A stretch of DNA of 64,000 nucleotides from Thioclava electrotropha (lineage in GTDB: Bacteria; Pseudomonadota; Alphaproteobacteria; Rhodobacterales; Rhodobacteraceae): assembly GCF_002085925.2 (NCBI RefSeq), contig NZ_CP053562.1:221001-285000 (forward strand), given 5' to 3'. The notes below the pieces were generated by a model. It worked only from the letters and a program-made list of their open reading frames with translations, was not told the origin of the DNA and made no database searches. The number at the start of each line of letters is the position of its first letter. Within the stretch, counting starts at the first letter, position 1. The position numbers and the translations under genes were made by a program. Below are positions 34,291 through 44,722 of this stretch, one piece after another.

Positions 34291-35157
34291 ATGTCCGACA
34301 GCCCAGCCCTTTTGCCGCCGTTCCGGCTGGTTCGCCCCAAGGCGTTGCGGACGGCTGCGGTCTTCGCCTCGCCCCATTCCGGTGCGCAATACCCGCATAG
34401 CCTGCAGGAACGGGCCGTTCTGGACATGCTGCGCCTGCGGTCTTCCGAAGATGCTTTCGTCGATGAGCTGCTGGCGGATGTGCCGCGATTCGGCGCGCCG
34501 CTTCTCTGCGCGCAGTATCCGAGGGCCTGGGTCGATCTCAACCGGGCAGAGGACGAACTTGATTCGGCGCTGATCGCCGGGCTGGACCGGGCGCATCCGG
34601 GGCCGCGTGTCGCTGCCGGGCTCGGGGTGATTCCACGTGTGGTGTCCGGTGCGCGGGCGATCTATCGCGGCAAGATCCCGATGATCGAGGCCGAGGCGCG
34701 GATCAACCATGTCTGGCGGCCCTATCACGCGCAGCTCGAGGCGCTGATGGCCGAGGCGCATGGCGCTTTCGGGCAGGCAATTCTTCTCGATATGCATTCG
34801 ATGCCCTCCGAGGCGCTGGCCACGACCGGCCCGCGCCGTGCGGAGATCGTGCTTGGCGATCGCTACGGCACCAGCGCCGACCGGGAGATCGTGCGCGAGA
34901 TCGAACTGATCTTCGAAGGCGAAGGGCTGAACGTGGCGCGCAACAGCCCCTTTGCCGGGGCCTATATCACCCAGCGCTACGGGCATCCGCGCGAGGGATA
35001 TCACGCGATCCAGATCGAGATCGACCGCGCCCTCTACATGGATCAGCACCGCATCGCGCCGAACGAGAATTTCAATGCGTTCGCGGCGCTGATGAGCCGG
35101 GTGGCGCGTCAGATCGCCGATCTCGGGGCACATCCGCTGCGTCACGCGGCGGAGTAA
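34291..35157 (+). CDS. N-formylglutamate amidohydrolase family protein
   Basis: Predicted zinc amidohydrolase that releases glutamate from N-formylglutamate, the last step of one histidine-degradation route. The 288 residues include ASPHSGAQYP (metal-binding His), WVDLNRAEDEL, ILLDMHSMP (second metal-binding site) and GAYITQRYGHP. No hut genes are near, so the physiological substrate may differ. AAGAGG precedes the ATG. Confidence 0.88.
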   Translation: MSDSPALLPPFRLVRPKALRTAAVFASPHSGAQYPHSLQERAVLDMLRLRSSEDAFVDELLADVPRFGAPLLCAQYPRAWVDLNRAEDELDSALIAGLDRAHPGPRVAAGLGVIPRVVSGARAIYRGKIPMIEAEARINHVWRPYHAQLEALMAEAHGAFGQAILLDMHSMPSEALATTGPRRAEIVLGDRYGTSADREIVREIELIFEGEGLNVARNSPFAGAYITQRYGHPREGYHAIQIEIDRALYMDQHRIAPNENFNAFAALMSRVARQIADLGAHPLRHAAE

Positions 35158-35158
35158 G

Positions 35159-36421
35159 TCACTCCCCGTCCCAGCCGCGCCCGTTGCGGATCGCATCCGC
35201 CCCGAATCGGGCCCGGATCGCATCTTTCGCCCGCTCCGCTGTTGCGCGCTTGCCCGCGTAAGGGTCGAGCAGATCGCCCGCCGGATCGCGCCCATCGGCC
35301 GCCGTGAGGTCGGAAAATCCGATGCCGATCAAGCGGTAGGCTTGGCCCTTCGGCAGCTTGTCGAACAGCGTCTCGCCCGCGCGATAGAGCGTGTCGGCCA
35401 ATTGGCTCGGCTCCTCCAGCCGGGTCTGCCGGGTCACGGTCGCGAAATCGGCCTTCTTGAGCTTCAGCGTCACCGTTCGCCCGGCCAGATCGCGCGCCTT
35501 CATCCGGGCCGAGACCTTCTCGGCCAGATGCCACAGCTTGCCCATCAGCGCCTCGCGATCTGCGATATCGGTGTTGAAGGTGGTCTCGTTCGACACCGAT
35601 TTCATCGGCGAGTCGGGAGAGACGCGCCGCGCATCTTGGCCGCTGGCCAACTCAAACAGCCGCCGCCCCGACGCGCCGAAACGGTCCTCCATCCGCGACA
35701 GCCCCGCGCGGCGGATATCGGCGAGCGTGCGGATGCCCGCCCGCCCCAGGGCCGAGCGCGTCGCCGCCCCCACGCCCCAAAGGATCGACACCGGCTTGTC
35801 GCGGAGAAACTCTTCCGTATCGCCACGCCCGATCACCGAGAACCCGCGCGGCTTGTCGAGGTCCGAGGCGATCTTGGCGAGGAACTTGTTATGCGACAGA
35901 CCGACCGAGGCCGACACCCCGATCTCCGTCTCGATCTCCCGCGCGAGCCGCGCCATCAGGAGGGCCGGGGGCGCATGGTGCAGCCGCTCCGTTCCGCCCA
36001 GATCGAGAAACGCCTCGTCGAGCGAGAGCGGTTCGATCAGCGGCGTCAGCTCGACCATCTTCGCCCGGATCTCGCGCGAGACGCTGGCGTAATGCTCCAT
36101 CCGCGGCTTGATGATCACCGCATCGGGGCACAGCTTGCGCGCCTGAAACATCGGCATGGCCGAGCGCACGCCCGAGATTCGCGCGATGTAGCAACAGGTC
36201 GTCACCACCCCGCGCGTGCCGCCGCCCACGATCACCGCCTGCGAAGACAGTTCGGGATTGTCGCGCTTCTCGACCGAGGCATAGAAACTGTCGCAATCGA
36301 TATGCGCGATGGGCAGGTCGAACAGCTCCGGATGCGCCACGATCCGCGCCTTGCCGCAGGCGGGGCAACGCTTCGGCGCCTCGTCAAAACTCTTCAGGCA
36401 ATGGCGGCAAAGGGCAGGCAT
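35159..36421 (-). CDS. dinB: DNA polymerase IV (Y-family) with N-terminal zinc ribbon
   Basis: Error-prone translesion polymerase. The 420 residues begin with a small four-cysteine zinc ribbon (CRHCLKSFDEAPKRCPACG) not present in E. coli DinB. The catalytic palm follows, with IDCDSFYASVE (first metal-binding Asp), LSLDEAFLD (the second pair) and the YIARISGVRSAMP fingers block. Helix-hairpin-helix and little-finger domains follow; the latter lies at ~residues 270-390. No beta-clamp motif was clearly read at the C-terminus. Confidence 0.94.
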   Translation of the reverse strand: MPALCRHCLKSFDEAPKRCPACGKARIVAHPELFDLPIAHIDCDSFYASVEKRDNPELSSQAVIVGGGTRGVVTTCCYIARISGVRSAMPMFQARKLCPDAVIIKPRMEHYASVSREIRAKMVELTPLIEPLSLDEAFLDLGGTERLHHAPPALLMARLAREIETEIGVSASVGLSHNKFLAKIASDLDKPRGFSVIGRGDTEEFLRDKPVSILWGVGAATRSALGRAGIRTLADIRRAGLSRMEDRFGASGRRLFELASGQDARRVSPDSPMKSVSNETTFNTDIADREALMGKLWHLAEKVSARMKARDLAGRTVTLKLKKADFATVTRQTRLEEPSQLADTLYRAGETLFDKLPKGQAYRLIGIGFSDLTAADGRDPAGDLLDPYAGKRATAERAKDAIRARFGADAIRNGRGWDGE

Positions 36422-36453
36422 GGGGACTCGATCCGGGGAATATCCCCTAGATA

Positions 36454-36520
36454 CTCCTTCTTCCTCTTGGCGGAAATATCCCGGGGTGAATTGGCGCAGC
36501 CAAGAGGGGCAGCGCCCCTG
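36454..36520. repeat. Composite intergenic repeat, copy 2
   Basis: Same order as the copy at 6921-6977: pyrimidine run ACTCCTTCTTCCTCTTGG, then GGAAATATCCCGGGG, then a hairpin AGGGGC-AGC-GCCCCT. It lies between clpB and dinB, both on the minus strand. Confidence 0.6.
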
Positions 36521-36530
36521 ACGCTGATGA

Positions 36531-36555
36531 AAAAGGGGCGGATCGCTCCGCCCCT
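36531..36555 (-). terminator. Intrinsic terminator of clpB
   Basis: On the minus strand a perfect stem AGGGGCGGA / TCCGCCCCT with loop GCGA is followed by TTTTCATC. It starts about 20 bases after the clpB stop. Confidence 0.88.
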
Positions 36556-36577
36556 CTCAAACGGCTTTCAGATGGCC

Positions 36578-39199
<2,622 letters not shown>

Positions 39200-39278
39200 C
39201 GGCATTCTCCTTTTTTAAAGCCCCCGGGATGTGTCTGGCCCTATATTAGGCACCGTCCTGACCGGGTCTCGATATGAA

Positions 39279-39307
39279 AAATGGGATGTGGCGCATCCCG
39301 CTTCAAG
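39279..39307 (-). promoter_or_regulatory. RpoH (sigma-32) type promoter of clpB
   Basis: On the minus strand CTTGAA (39307-39302) is followed after 15 bases by TCCCATTT (39286-39279). This is close to the sigma-32 consensus CTTGAA-N13-17-CCCCATNT. The transcript would start near 39272, giving a 5' leader of about 70 bases. Confidence 0.75.
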
Positions 39308-39396
39308 AGCTTTATGGCGACCATTTCGCCGCAGGTGGAAACCAAAACGCAAGGTTTAGCGTTTACGCAAGGACACCCATGCAGGAGGCTCCGAGG

Positions 39397-39606
39397 ATGC
39401 ATCATGCCAGCGCCACGCGTATCGCGCGCCTGATTTACAACGCCGCGCAGCGCCGTTTCGAGGCAGTCGTCGAATTCTTCACCCCCGGGATCGCGCAGCC
39501 GCTGCGGGTGCCCGTTCGGGTCGAAGCCAGTCCGAATATTTCCCATCGCCAGCTTGCCCGCGCGCTGACCCGCGAAGCGCAACGTCGTGGCATAGGCGGG
39601 CTGTGA
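39397..39606 (+). CDS. Small uncharacterised protein between clpB and pyrF
   Basis: Sixty-nine residues, MHHASATRIARLIYNAAQRR then FEAVVEFF, with a basic C-terminus ending REAQRRGIGGL. AGGAGG stands eight bases before this ATG. The frame is open further upstream to 39274, but that would cross the clpB promoter, so the short form is preferred. No domain was recognised. It is soluble, basic and followed 71 bases later by pyrF on the same strand. Confidence 0.6.
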   Translation: MHHASATRIARLIYNAAQRRFEAVVEFFTPGIAQPLRVPVRVEASPNISHRQLARALTREAQRRGIGGL

Positions 39607-39677
39607 TCCCGCGAACGGCTTGACGTAGCGGTGATTGATCCGCATCAGGGGGCGATCTTGAAAAGGAGCGCCCAGCG

Positions 39678-40388
39678 ATGACCGACATGACCCTGCCCGC
39701 CGACGACCGTCTCATCGTCGCCCTCGACGTGCCGAGCGCCTATGAAGGCCTCGTGCTGGCGAACCAGCTGGGCGACTCGGTGTCCTTCTACAAGATCGGT
39801 CTGGGAATGCTCACCGGCGGCGGCCTCGCGCTGGCCAGCGAGCTGAAGCAAGATCAGGGCAAACGCATTTTCCTCGACATGAAGCTGTTCGACATCGGCG
39901 CGACGGTCGAGAACGCCGTGCGCGGGCTGGCACAGTTCGATCTCGACTTCCTGACCGTGCATGGCGACCCCTATGTGGTGAAGGCCGCCAAGGAAGGCGC
40001 GGCGGGCACCGATCTGAAAATCCTCGCCGTGACGATCCTGACCTCGCTCGACCGCGAGGACCTGAACGGTGCGCTCATCAAGGACGGCGCGATCAGCGAC
40101 CTCGTGGCGGAGCGTGCAGGGCGCGCGTTCGAGGCTGGTGCGGATGGCGTGATCGCCTCGCCGCAGGAAGCCGCGATGATCCGGGCGCTGCCCGAAGCGG
40201 CTGGCAAGCTCATCGTGACGCCGGGTGTGCGCCCGACGGGGGCCGATCTTGGCGATCAGAAGCGGATCGCGACCCCGGCGGCGGCCGTGGGCGCAGGTGC
40301 CGACCATATCGTCGTCGGTCGCCCGATCCACCGCGCGCCCGATCCGCGGGCTGCGGCGGAAGCGATCCTCAAAGAACTGCAGGGCTGA
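39678..40388 (+). CDS. pyrF: Orotidine 5'-phosphate decarboxylase
   Basis: Converts OMP to UMP in pyrimidine synthesis. The 236-residue TIM barrel has IVALDVPS, the substrate Lys in SFYKIGLGML, and the catalytic FLDMKLFDIGATV block with the Asp-Lys-x-x-Asp-Ile signature. The phosphate-binding VTPGVRP and HIVVGRPIHRA lie near the C-terminus. AAAAGGAG precedes the ATG. Confidence 0.96.
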   Translation: MTDMTLPADDRLIVALDVPSAYEGLVLANQLGDSVSFYKIGLGMLTGGGLALASELKQDQGKRIFLDMKLFDIGATVENAVRGLAQFDLDFLTVHGDPYVVKAAKEGAAGTDLKILAVTILTSLDREDLNGALIKDGAISDLVAERAGRAFEAGADGVIASPQEAAMIRALPEAAGKLIVTPGVRPTGADLGDQKRIATPAAAVGAGADHIVVGRPIHRAPDPRAAAEAILKELQG

Positions 40389-40398
40389 TTAGCGTCTC

Positions 40399-40638
40399 TT
40401 ACTGACCGTCGCCGCCTGTCGCCGGGCCGCTCGTCTTCGAGTCGGGCGCCACGTCGACCTTCGCGGCGTTTGGGTCGGATATCTGCTGCTCGCTCGGCGG
40501 ATCGGTGGCGGCGTCGTCACCCCCGTCGATTGGCGTATCGGCAACGAGCCAGACCACGACACCCAGTGCCGCAACCAGTGCAACCAGGGTGAGTATCAGG
40601 CCGCCGATACTGCTCTGTCGGTTCGAATCCTTGGCCAT
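40399..40638 (-). CDS. Small single-pass protein with acidic tail
   Basis: Seventy-nine residues: a short polar N-terminus (MAKDSNRQSS), one hydrophobic helix (GLILTLVALVAALGVVVWLV, ~12-32) and a ~45-residue Asp/Pro/Gly/Thr-rich tail without fold signals. The tail is predicted to face the periplasm. It has the same layout as the next gene upstream in the transcript. GAGGCGAG precedes the ATG. Function unknown. Confidence 0.65.
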   Translation of the reverse strand: MAKDSNRQSSIGGLILTLVALVAALGVVVWLVADTPIDGGDDAATDPPSEQQISDPNAAKVDVAPDSKTSGPATGGDGQ

Positions 40639-40740
40639 TCTTGCTCGCCTCTTCGCTTTGATCCCTCGGTAAAGGAAACGCGAGGCTCTGACCTGCGTTC
40701 CTCCTCCCGTCATCAGATAGGCGGAGCATGGCGCAAAATG

Positions 40741-40772
40741 AAACGGCGCCCCGCAGGACGCCGCTTCACTTG
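40741..40772 (-). terminator. Possible weak terminator after the 102-residue acidic-tail gene
   Basis: On the minus strand an imperfect stem (CGGCGTCC / GGGGCGCCG) is followed by TTTCATTTT. It could partly separate the two small genes. Confidence 0.35.
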
Positions 40773-40794
40773 CACGTGATCTGCGAAAGCGGGA

Positions 40795-41103
40795 TCAGTT
40801 CGAGCCGCCGCTTTGCGTGGTGGCCTCAGCCGACGCGCCGCTCGTGTCGGTGCTGCCGCTGTCGCTGGCCGCCGCATCGCCCGAGGCGTCGGCGCTCGAC
40901 GAGTCCGCCGGGGCCGCGTTGTCGTTGTTCTCGATCGTGACCGAGGTCGCGCTCGCATCGCTCTCGGTGGGCGCAGTGCTGGCGCTTTCGTCCCCGGGCG
41001 ACATCATGAGCCAAAGGACGATACCGAGGGCGACGACGACCGCGCCCAGAACGAAATAGATGCCGCCCAGACCCGAGCGTTCGTGATTATGCGTGTCAGA
41101 CAT
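40795..41103 (-). CDS. Small single-pass protein with long Ser/Ala/Asp-rich tail
   Basis: A 102-residue protein: a polar N-terminus with histidines (MSDTHNHERSG), one hydrophobic helix (~14-35, IYFVLGAVVVALGIVLWLMM) and a ~65-residue low-complexity tail of Asp, Ser, Ala, Thr and Gly. The tail has many acids and no lysine or arginine. It resembles the downstream 79-residue protein in plan, suggesting an old duplication. Function unknown. Confidence 0.65.
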   Translation of the reverse strand: MSDTHNHERSGLGGIYFVLGAVVVALGIVLWLMMSPGDESASTAPTESDASATSVTIENNDNAAPADSSSADASGDAAASDSGSTDTSGASAEATTQSGGSN

Positions 41104-41215
41104 GATGATCTCCTGTCGATTTTCATCTCTCTGTATTGGCGAGAGAACATCGATAGGCCGCTTCCAGTTCCCGCGATGCGCGGGAAGTCGCCGGCAGCGG
41201 TTTCGTCACAGGTCC

Positions 41216-41491
41216 TCAGTTCTCGTTGATATCGTCATGCCATTGCTTCACCTGACCGCGTCGCACGCCCATCAGTTTGCGCAGCGCGAGCCATGCGATG
41301 ATCGACAGAACCGCGAAGGTGATCAGCGTGATCGGCACCGACTTTCCGACGATGCCGATCCAGATCAGCCCGCCGGTGATCACCGCCCCGATCGAGAAGC
41401 CGAGGAAGATGAAGCCGGGGATGATCATCTCGGCTCCGCCCAGCACCAGACCGGCCAGAACCCAGACCCACGGAAGTTGCCAGAGGTCCAT
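41216..41491 (-). CDS. NfeD-like membrane protein
   Basis: A 91-residue NfeD-family partner of the upstream stomatin-like protein. Three hydrophobic helices include the family stretch WVLAGLVLGGAEMIIPGF. A short cytoplasmic tail follows in place of the OB-fold domain of longer NfeDs. The ATG is coupled to the SPFH stop (TGATG). Confidence 0.88.
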   Translation of the reverse strand: MDLWQLPWVWVLAGLVLGGAEMIIPGFIFLGFSIGAVITGGLIWIGIVGKSVPITLITFAVLSIIAWLALRKLMGVRRGQVKQWHDDINEN

Positions 41492-42372
41492 CACGCTTTC
41501 CTCAGAAGCTGGAAGGCATCGGTGAAGGCCTCGAGGGCGGCGGCAGGCAGGATCACGGTCTGCTTGCCTTCGCCCTTGGCCACCTGAGCCAGCGCGTCGA
41601 CCTGTTTCAGCGCGACCTGATATTGCGCGGCTTCCAAGCCGTTCTTCGCAATCGCCTGCGCGACCACTTCCGTGGCATAGGCTTCGGCATCGGCAGAGAT
41701 GCGGCGCGCCTCGGCCTCTTTCTGTGCCTGGAATAGCTGCGCTTCGGCGGCGAGTTCGACCGCGCGCTTCTTGCCTTCGGCCTCGGTCACCTGCGCCCGG
41801 CGCGCGCGTTCTGCATTGAGCTGTTGCAGCATCGCTGCGCGGGTCGCCTCGTCGAGATTGACGTCGAGAATCTCGGCGCGCGTTACCTCGATCCCCCAAT
41901 CATCGACCATCACGGCGACCTGTTCGCGGACCTTCTCGATCAGGCGGGCGCGGTTCGATTGCACCTCGTCGAGCTCGATCACCCCGATCTCGGAGCGCAC
42001 GATCCCCGCCACCGTCGTCGCGATCGCGGCATCGACATCGCGGATGCGGTAGACGGTCTTTTCCGGTTCGGTGATCCGGTAGAAGACCGAGGTCTCGACC
42101 TTCACCAGCACGTTGTCGGCGGTGATCGCGTCCTGCATCGCGTTGGGCAGCTGGCGTTCGAGGATCGAGATCTTGTGCGGCACCCGGTCAAGGAAGGGCA
42201 CGATGAAGTTGATGCCGGGGCCAAGCACCGCGCGCAGCCGCCCGAAGCGCTCCACGACATGCTTCTCGGATTGCGGCACGATCCGCACGCCGAGGAAGAC
42301 CGACAGGATCAGCAGAACCGCGACCGCGATCATCACGATATCGCTGCCGGTTAGGGAATTAAGGAAATACAT
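41491..42372 (-). CDS. SPFH/band 7 (stomatin-like, QmcA-type) protein
   Basis: Membrane-anchored SPFH protein of 293 residues. One N-terminal helix (~residues 8-27) is followed by VPQSEKHVVERFGRLRAVLGPG, the band-7 domain, and a long helix rich in Ala, Glu and Gln (residues ~175-260) that drives assembly into large rings. With NfeD it forms the common membrane microdomain pair. Confidence 0.92.
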   Translation of the reverse strand: MYFLNSLTGSDIVMIAVAVLLILSVFLGVRIVPQSEKHVVERFGRLRAVLGPGINFIVPFLDRVPHKISILERQLPNAMQDAITADNVLVKVETSVFYRITEPEKTVYRIRDVDAAIATTVAGIVRSEIGVIELDEVQSNRARLIEKVREQVAVMVDDWGIEVTRAEILDVNLDEATRAAMLQQLNAERARRAQVTEAEGKKRAVELAAEAQLFQAQKEAEARRISADAEAYATEVVAQAIAKNGLEAAQYQVALKQVDALAQVAKGEGKQTVILPAAALEAFTDAFQLLRKA

Positions 42373-42393
42373 CTGGGCCTCGACCTTCTGAAC

Positions 42394-42552
42394 TCACACT
42401 TGATTACCGGGAAAGACGCGCAAGGCGAGCAGCGTCAGCACCACGAGCACGGCCCAGCCACCGGGCCGTGAGATGAGCCAGACCGCGAGCGCGAAGCCGA
42501 TCCCGAGGATACGACTGCTCGCGGTCGCGAGAAAGCCGAACAGCACGCCCAT
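42394..42552 (-). CDS. Tiny membrane protein next to the SPFH gene
   Basis: Fifty-two residues from MGVLFGFLATASS, with two hydrophobic helices split by the turn ISRPGG. The frame is also open from a GTG at 42606, but the best ribosome site (AAGGAG) serves another start at 42581. That start opens a nine-codon reading frame ending in TGATG on this ATG. Translation may thus be coupled to the short leader. Function unknown. Confidence 0.5.
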   Translation of the reverse strand: MGVLFGFLATASSRILGIGFALAVWLISRPGGWAVLVVLTLLALRVFPGNQV

Positions 42553-42609
42553 CAGGCGAATTCCATCAAATTGGGGGTCATCGACTGCTCCTTGTGGCTT
42601 TTCCACAAG
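42552..42609 (-). promoter_or_regulatory. Hairpin plus nine-codon leader frame
   Basis: On the minus strand CTTGTGG-AAAAG-CCACAAG forms a perfect 7-bp stem (42609-42591) whose 3' arm overlaps the AAGGAG ribosome site. Eight bases on, an ATG (42581) begins a nine-residue frame (MTPNLMEFA) ending in TGATG at the start of the small membrane protein. Confidence 0.4.
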
Positions 42610-42647
42610 TTTGCCGCAACTTCCGCGATTTGGGAAGGCTGTTGCGC

Positions 42648-43544
42648 TCAGCCTAGGCGTGCAGGCAGGCGCAGGCCACGCAACACGTCGGCGCCAGACA
42701 TCGGGCGCTTGCCCGGGCGTTGCGCGGTCAGGATCTCCAGCGCGCCCGTGCCGCAGGCGATGGTAAACCCGTCGAGGATCTCGCCCGGTGCGCCGCTTCC
42801 CTCTGCCGGGGCGGCGCGCAGCAGCTTGATCCGTTCGCCCCCGATTTCGGTCCAGGCGCCCGGGAAGGGGGAGAGCCCGTTGATATGCCGGATCACCTCA
42901 TCGGCCGGGCGCGTCCAATCGACCTGCGCCTCCGCCTTGTCGATCTTCGCGGCATAGGTGACGCCATCCTCGGGCTGCGGTTGAAGGATCAGCGAGTCGA
43001 TCTCGGACAGCGCGTCGAGGATCAGCCGCGCGCCCATCGCGCTCAGCCGGTCATGCAATTCGCCGGTGGTCTCGGTCGCGCCGATCTCGGTCGCTTCGCG
43101 CAGCAGGACCGGCCCGGTATCGAGCCCGGCCTCCATTTGCATGATGCAGATGCCCGTCTGGCTGTCGCCCGCCATGATCGCCCGGTGGATCGGGGCCGCC
43201 CCGCGCCAGCGCGGCAGAAGCGAGGCGTGGATATTCAGGCAGCCCTTCGCGGGCGCATCCAAGATCGCCTGCGGCAGGATCAGCCCGTAGGCGACCACGA
43301 CCGCGATATCGGCATTCAGCGCGGCGAAGGCCTCGCGATCCTCGGGGGCTTTGAAATTCCGCGGAGTGCGCACCTCGATCCCCAGTTCCTCAGCCTTGGC
43401 ATGGACCGGCGAGGGGCGCTCTTTCTTGCCGCGACCGGCGGGGCGGGGCGGCTGGCTATAGACGGCGACAACCTCATGCGCGCCGGCCAGCGCCTCCAGA
43501 ACGGGGACGGAGAACTCCGGCGTTCCCATGAAGATGACGCGCAT
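42648..43544 (-). CDS. fmt: Methionyl-tRNA formyltransferase
   Basis: Formylates initiator Met-tRNA. The 298 residues have the catalytic Asn-His pair in [17 protein letters not shown] and Asp in GLDTGPVL, and start [14 protein letters not shown]. The C-terminal tRNA-binding domain begins near residue 205. It follows the deformylase-like gene by three bases in the order def, def-like, fmt. Confidence 0.97.
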   Translation of the reverse strand: MRVIFMGTPEFSVPVLEALAGAHEVVAVYSQPPRPAGRGKKERPSPVHAKAEELGIEVRTPRNFKAPEDREAFAALNADIAVVVAYGLILPQAILDAPAKGCLNIHASLLPRWRGAAPIHRAIMAGDSQTGICIMQMEAGLDTGPVLLREATEIGATETTGELHDRLSAMGARLILDALSEIDSLILQPQPEDGVTYAAKIDKAEAQVDWTRPADEVIRHINGLSPFPGAWTEIGGERIKLLRAAPAEGSGAPGEILDGFTIACGTGALEILTAQRPGKRPMSGADVLRGLRLPARLG

Positions 43545-43547
43545 CGC

Positions 43548-44048
43548 TTAGCCTTTCGCGAGTTTCTTCGACTTCTGCACCAGCATCTTGCGGCGCAGGG
43601 GCGAGAGATGATCGACATACATCTTGCCGTTGAGGTGGTCGATCTGGTGCTGGACGCTCGTCGCCCAGAGGCCCACGAAATCGCGGTCCTCCATCTCGCC
43701 GTCTTCATTGAGGAAGCGCACCGTCACCGCGCGAGGCCGCTCGATCGGGGCGGAGATACCCGGCAGGTTCGGCGAGGCCTCTTCATGCTTGCGCATCTGC
43801 ACCGACGCATGAAGCACTTCCGGATTCGCCATCCGCACAGCCTGACCGCGCTTGTCGGATGCATCGACGACCGCGAGGCGCATCATGATCCCGATCTGGG
43901 GGGCGGCAAGCCCGACACCGGGCATCGCATCCATCGTCTCGATCATGTCGTCCCAGATCATCCGAACGGTCTCGGTGATCGTCTCGACCGGCTCGGCGGG
44001 GCGATGCAGGCGGCGGTCGTCGTAGGGGATGAAGGCGCGCGAAGCCAT
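43548..44048 (-). CDS. Peptide deformylase-like protein lacking the catalytic motifs
   Basis: A 166-residue paralogue of the deformylase encoded just upstream. Motif 1 is intact (GVGLAAPQIG, ~44-53). Motif 2 EGCLS has become EEASPN (~89-94), without the metal-binding Cys, and motif 3 HExxH is HQIDH (134-138), without the catalytic Glu. It should not deformylate. Its ATG overlaps the def stop by one base (TGATG), so both are translated together. A role in dimerising with Def or binding nascent chains is only a guess. Confidence 0.88.
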   Translation of the reverse strand: MASRAFIPYDDRRLHRPAEPVETITETVRMIWDDMIETMDAMPGVGLAAPQIGIMMRLAVVDASDKRGQAVRMANPEVLHASVQMRKHEEASPNLPGISAPIERPRAVTVRFLNEDGEMEDRDFVGLWATSVQHQIDHLNGKMYVDHLSPLRRKMLVQKSKKLAKG

Positions 44049-44593
44049 CAGAGGATCGGATCCTTGGCCGCGCCCGCACGGGCGCGCTCGCGCTTGAGCT
44101 TCTCCATCTTGCGGGTGATCATCTTGCGCTTCATCGGACCGAGATAGTCGATGAACAGCTTGCCGTTGAGGTGGTCGAACTCGTGCTGCGCGCAGGTCGC
44201 CCAGAGCGCGTCGAACTGCTCCTCATGGCTTTGCCCGTCGAGGCCGAGCCACTTCATCCGCACCTCGGAGGGGCGCGTCACCTCGGCATATTGATCCGGG
44301 ATCGACAGGCAGCCTTCCTCGTAGACATTGGTCTCTTCCGAGGTCCAGCTGATCTCGGGATTGATCAGGACCATCGGCTCGGGGGCCGCTTCCTTGTCCT
44401 TCACGCAATCCATCACGAAGATCCGCTTCATCACGCCGACCTGTGGCCCGGCCAAGCCGATGCCGGGCGCGTCATACATGGTCGCGAGCATGTCATCGGC
44501 GAGCTTGCGGATCTCGTCGTTAACTTCGGGCACCGGCTCGCAGACCTTTTTCAGGCGCGGATCGGGATGGATCAGGATCGGTCGTAGCGTCAT
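44048..44593 (-). CDS. def: Peptide deformylase
   Basis: Removes the formyl group from new proteins. The 181 residues include motif 1 GIGLAGPQVG (~44-53), motif 2 EGCLSIP with metal-binding Cys95 and motif 3 HEFDH (137-141), all intact. The frame stays open for a long way upstream, but the start MTLRPILIHPDPRLK is the family start. First gene of def, def-like, fmt. Confidence 0.96.
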   Translation of the reverse strand: MTLRPILIHPDPRLKKVCEPVPEVNDEIRKLADDMLATMYDAPGIGLAGPQVGVMKRIFVMDCVKDKEAAPEPMVLINPEISWTSEETNVYEEGCLSIPDQYAEVTRPSEVRMKWLGLDGQSHEEQFDALWATCAQHEFDHLNGKLFIDYLGPMKRKMITRKMEKLKRERARAGAAKDPIL

Positions 44594-44722
44594 GGGCAGG
44601 GATTTAGGCGAAGCAATGCGTCTGTGCAATGGCAGCGGTGATTGTGCCAGTGACAAAACGCCGTTTGTAACCCGGCTTTGCTTTTGCTCAGATGCGCCCG
44701 ATCCGACCAATGAGAGGCCCAG

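Noticed and set aside
36504..36518. AGGGGC-AGC-GCCCCT as a separate terminator
   Set aside because: It has no T run on either strand and is part of the composite repeat; the clpB terminator is the nearby hairpin at 36531-36555.
41168..41186. TTCCCGCG-ATG-CGCGGGAA hairpin below nfeD as a terminator
   Set aside because: A perfect eight-base stem, but no T run follows on the minus strand; it may only be an mRNA hairpin.
43548..44048. Sequencing error or pseudogene as the cause of the lost deformylase motifs
   Set aside because: The frame is intact over 166 codons, the changes are substitutions, and the gene is coupled on both sides; a kept non-catalytic protein is simpler.
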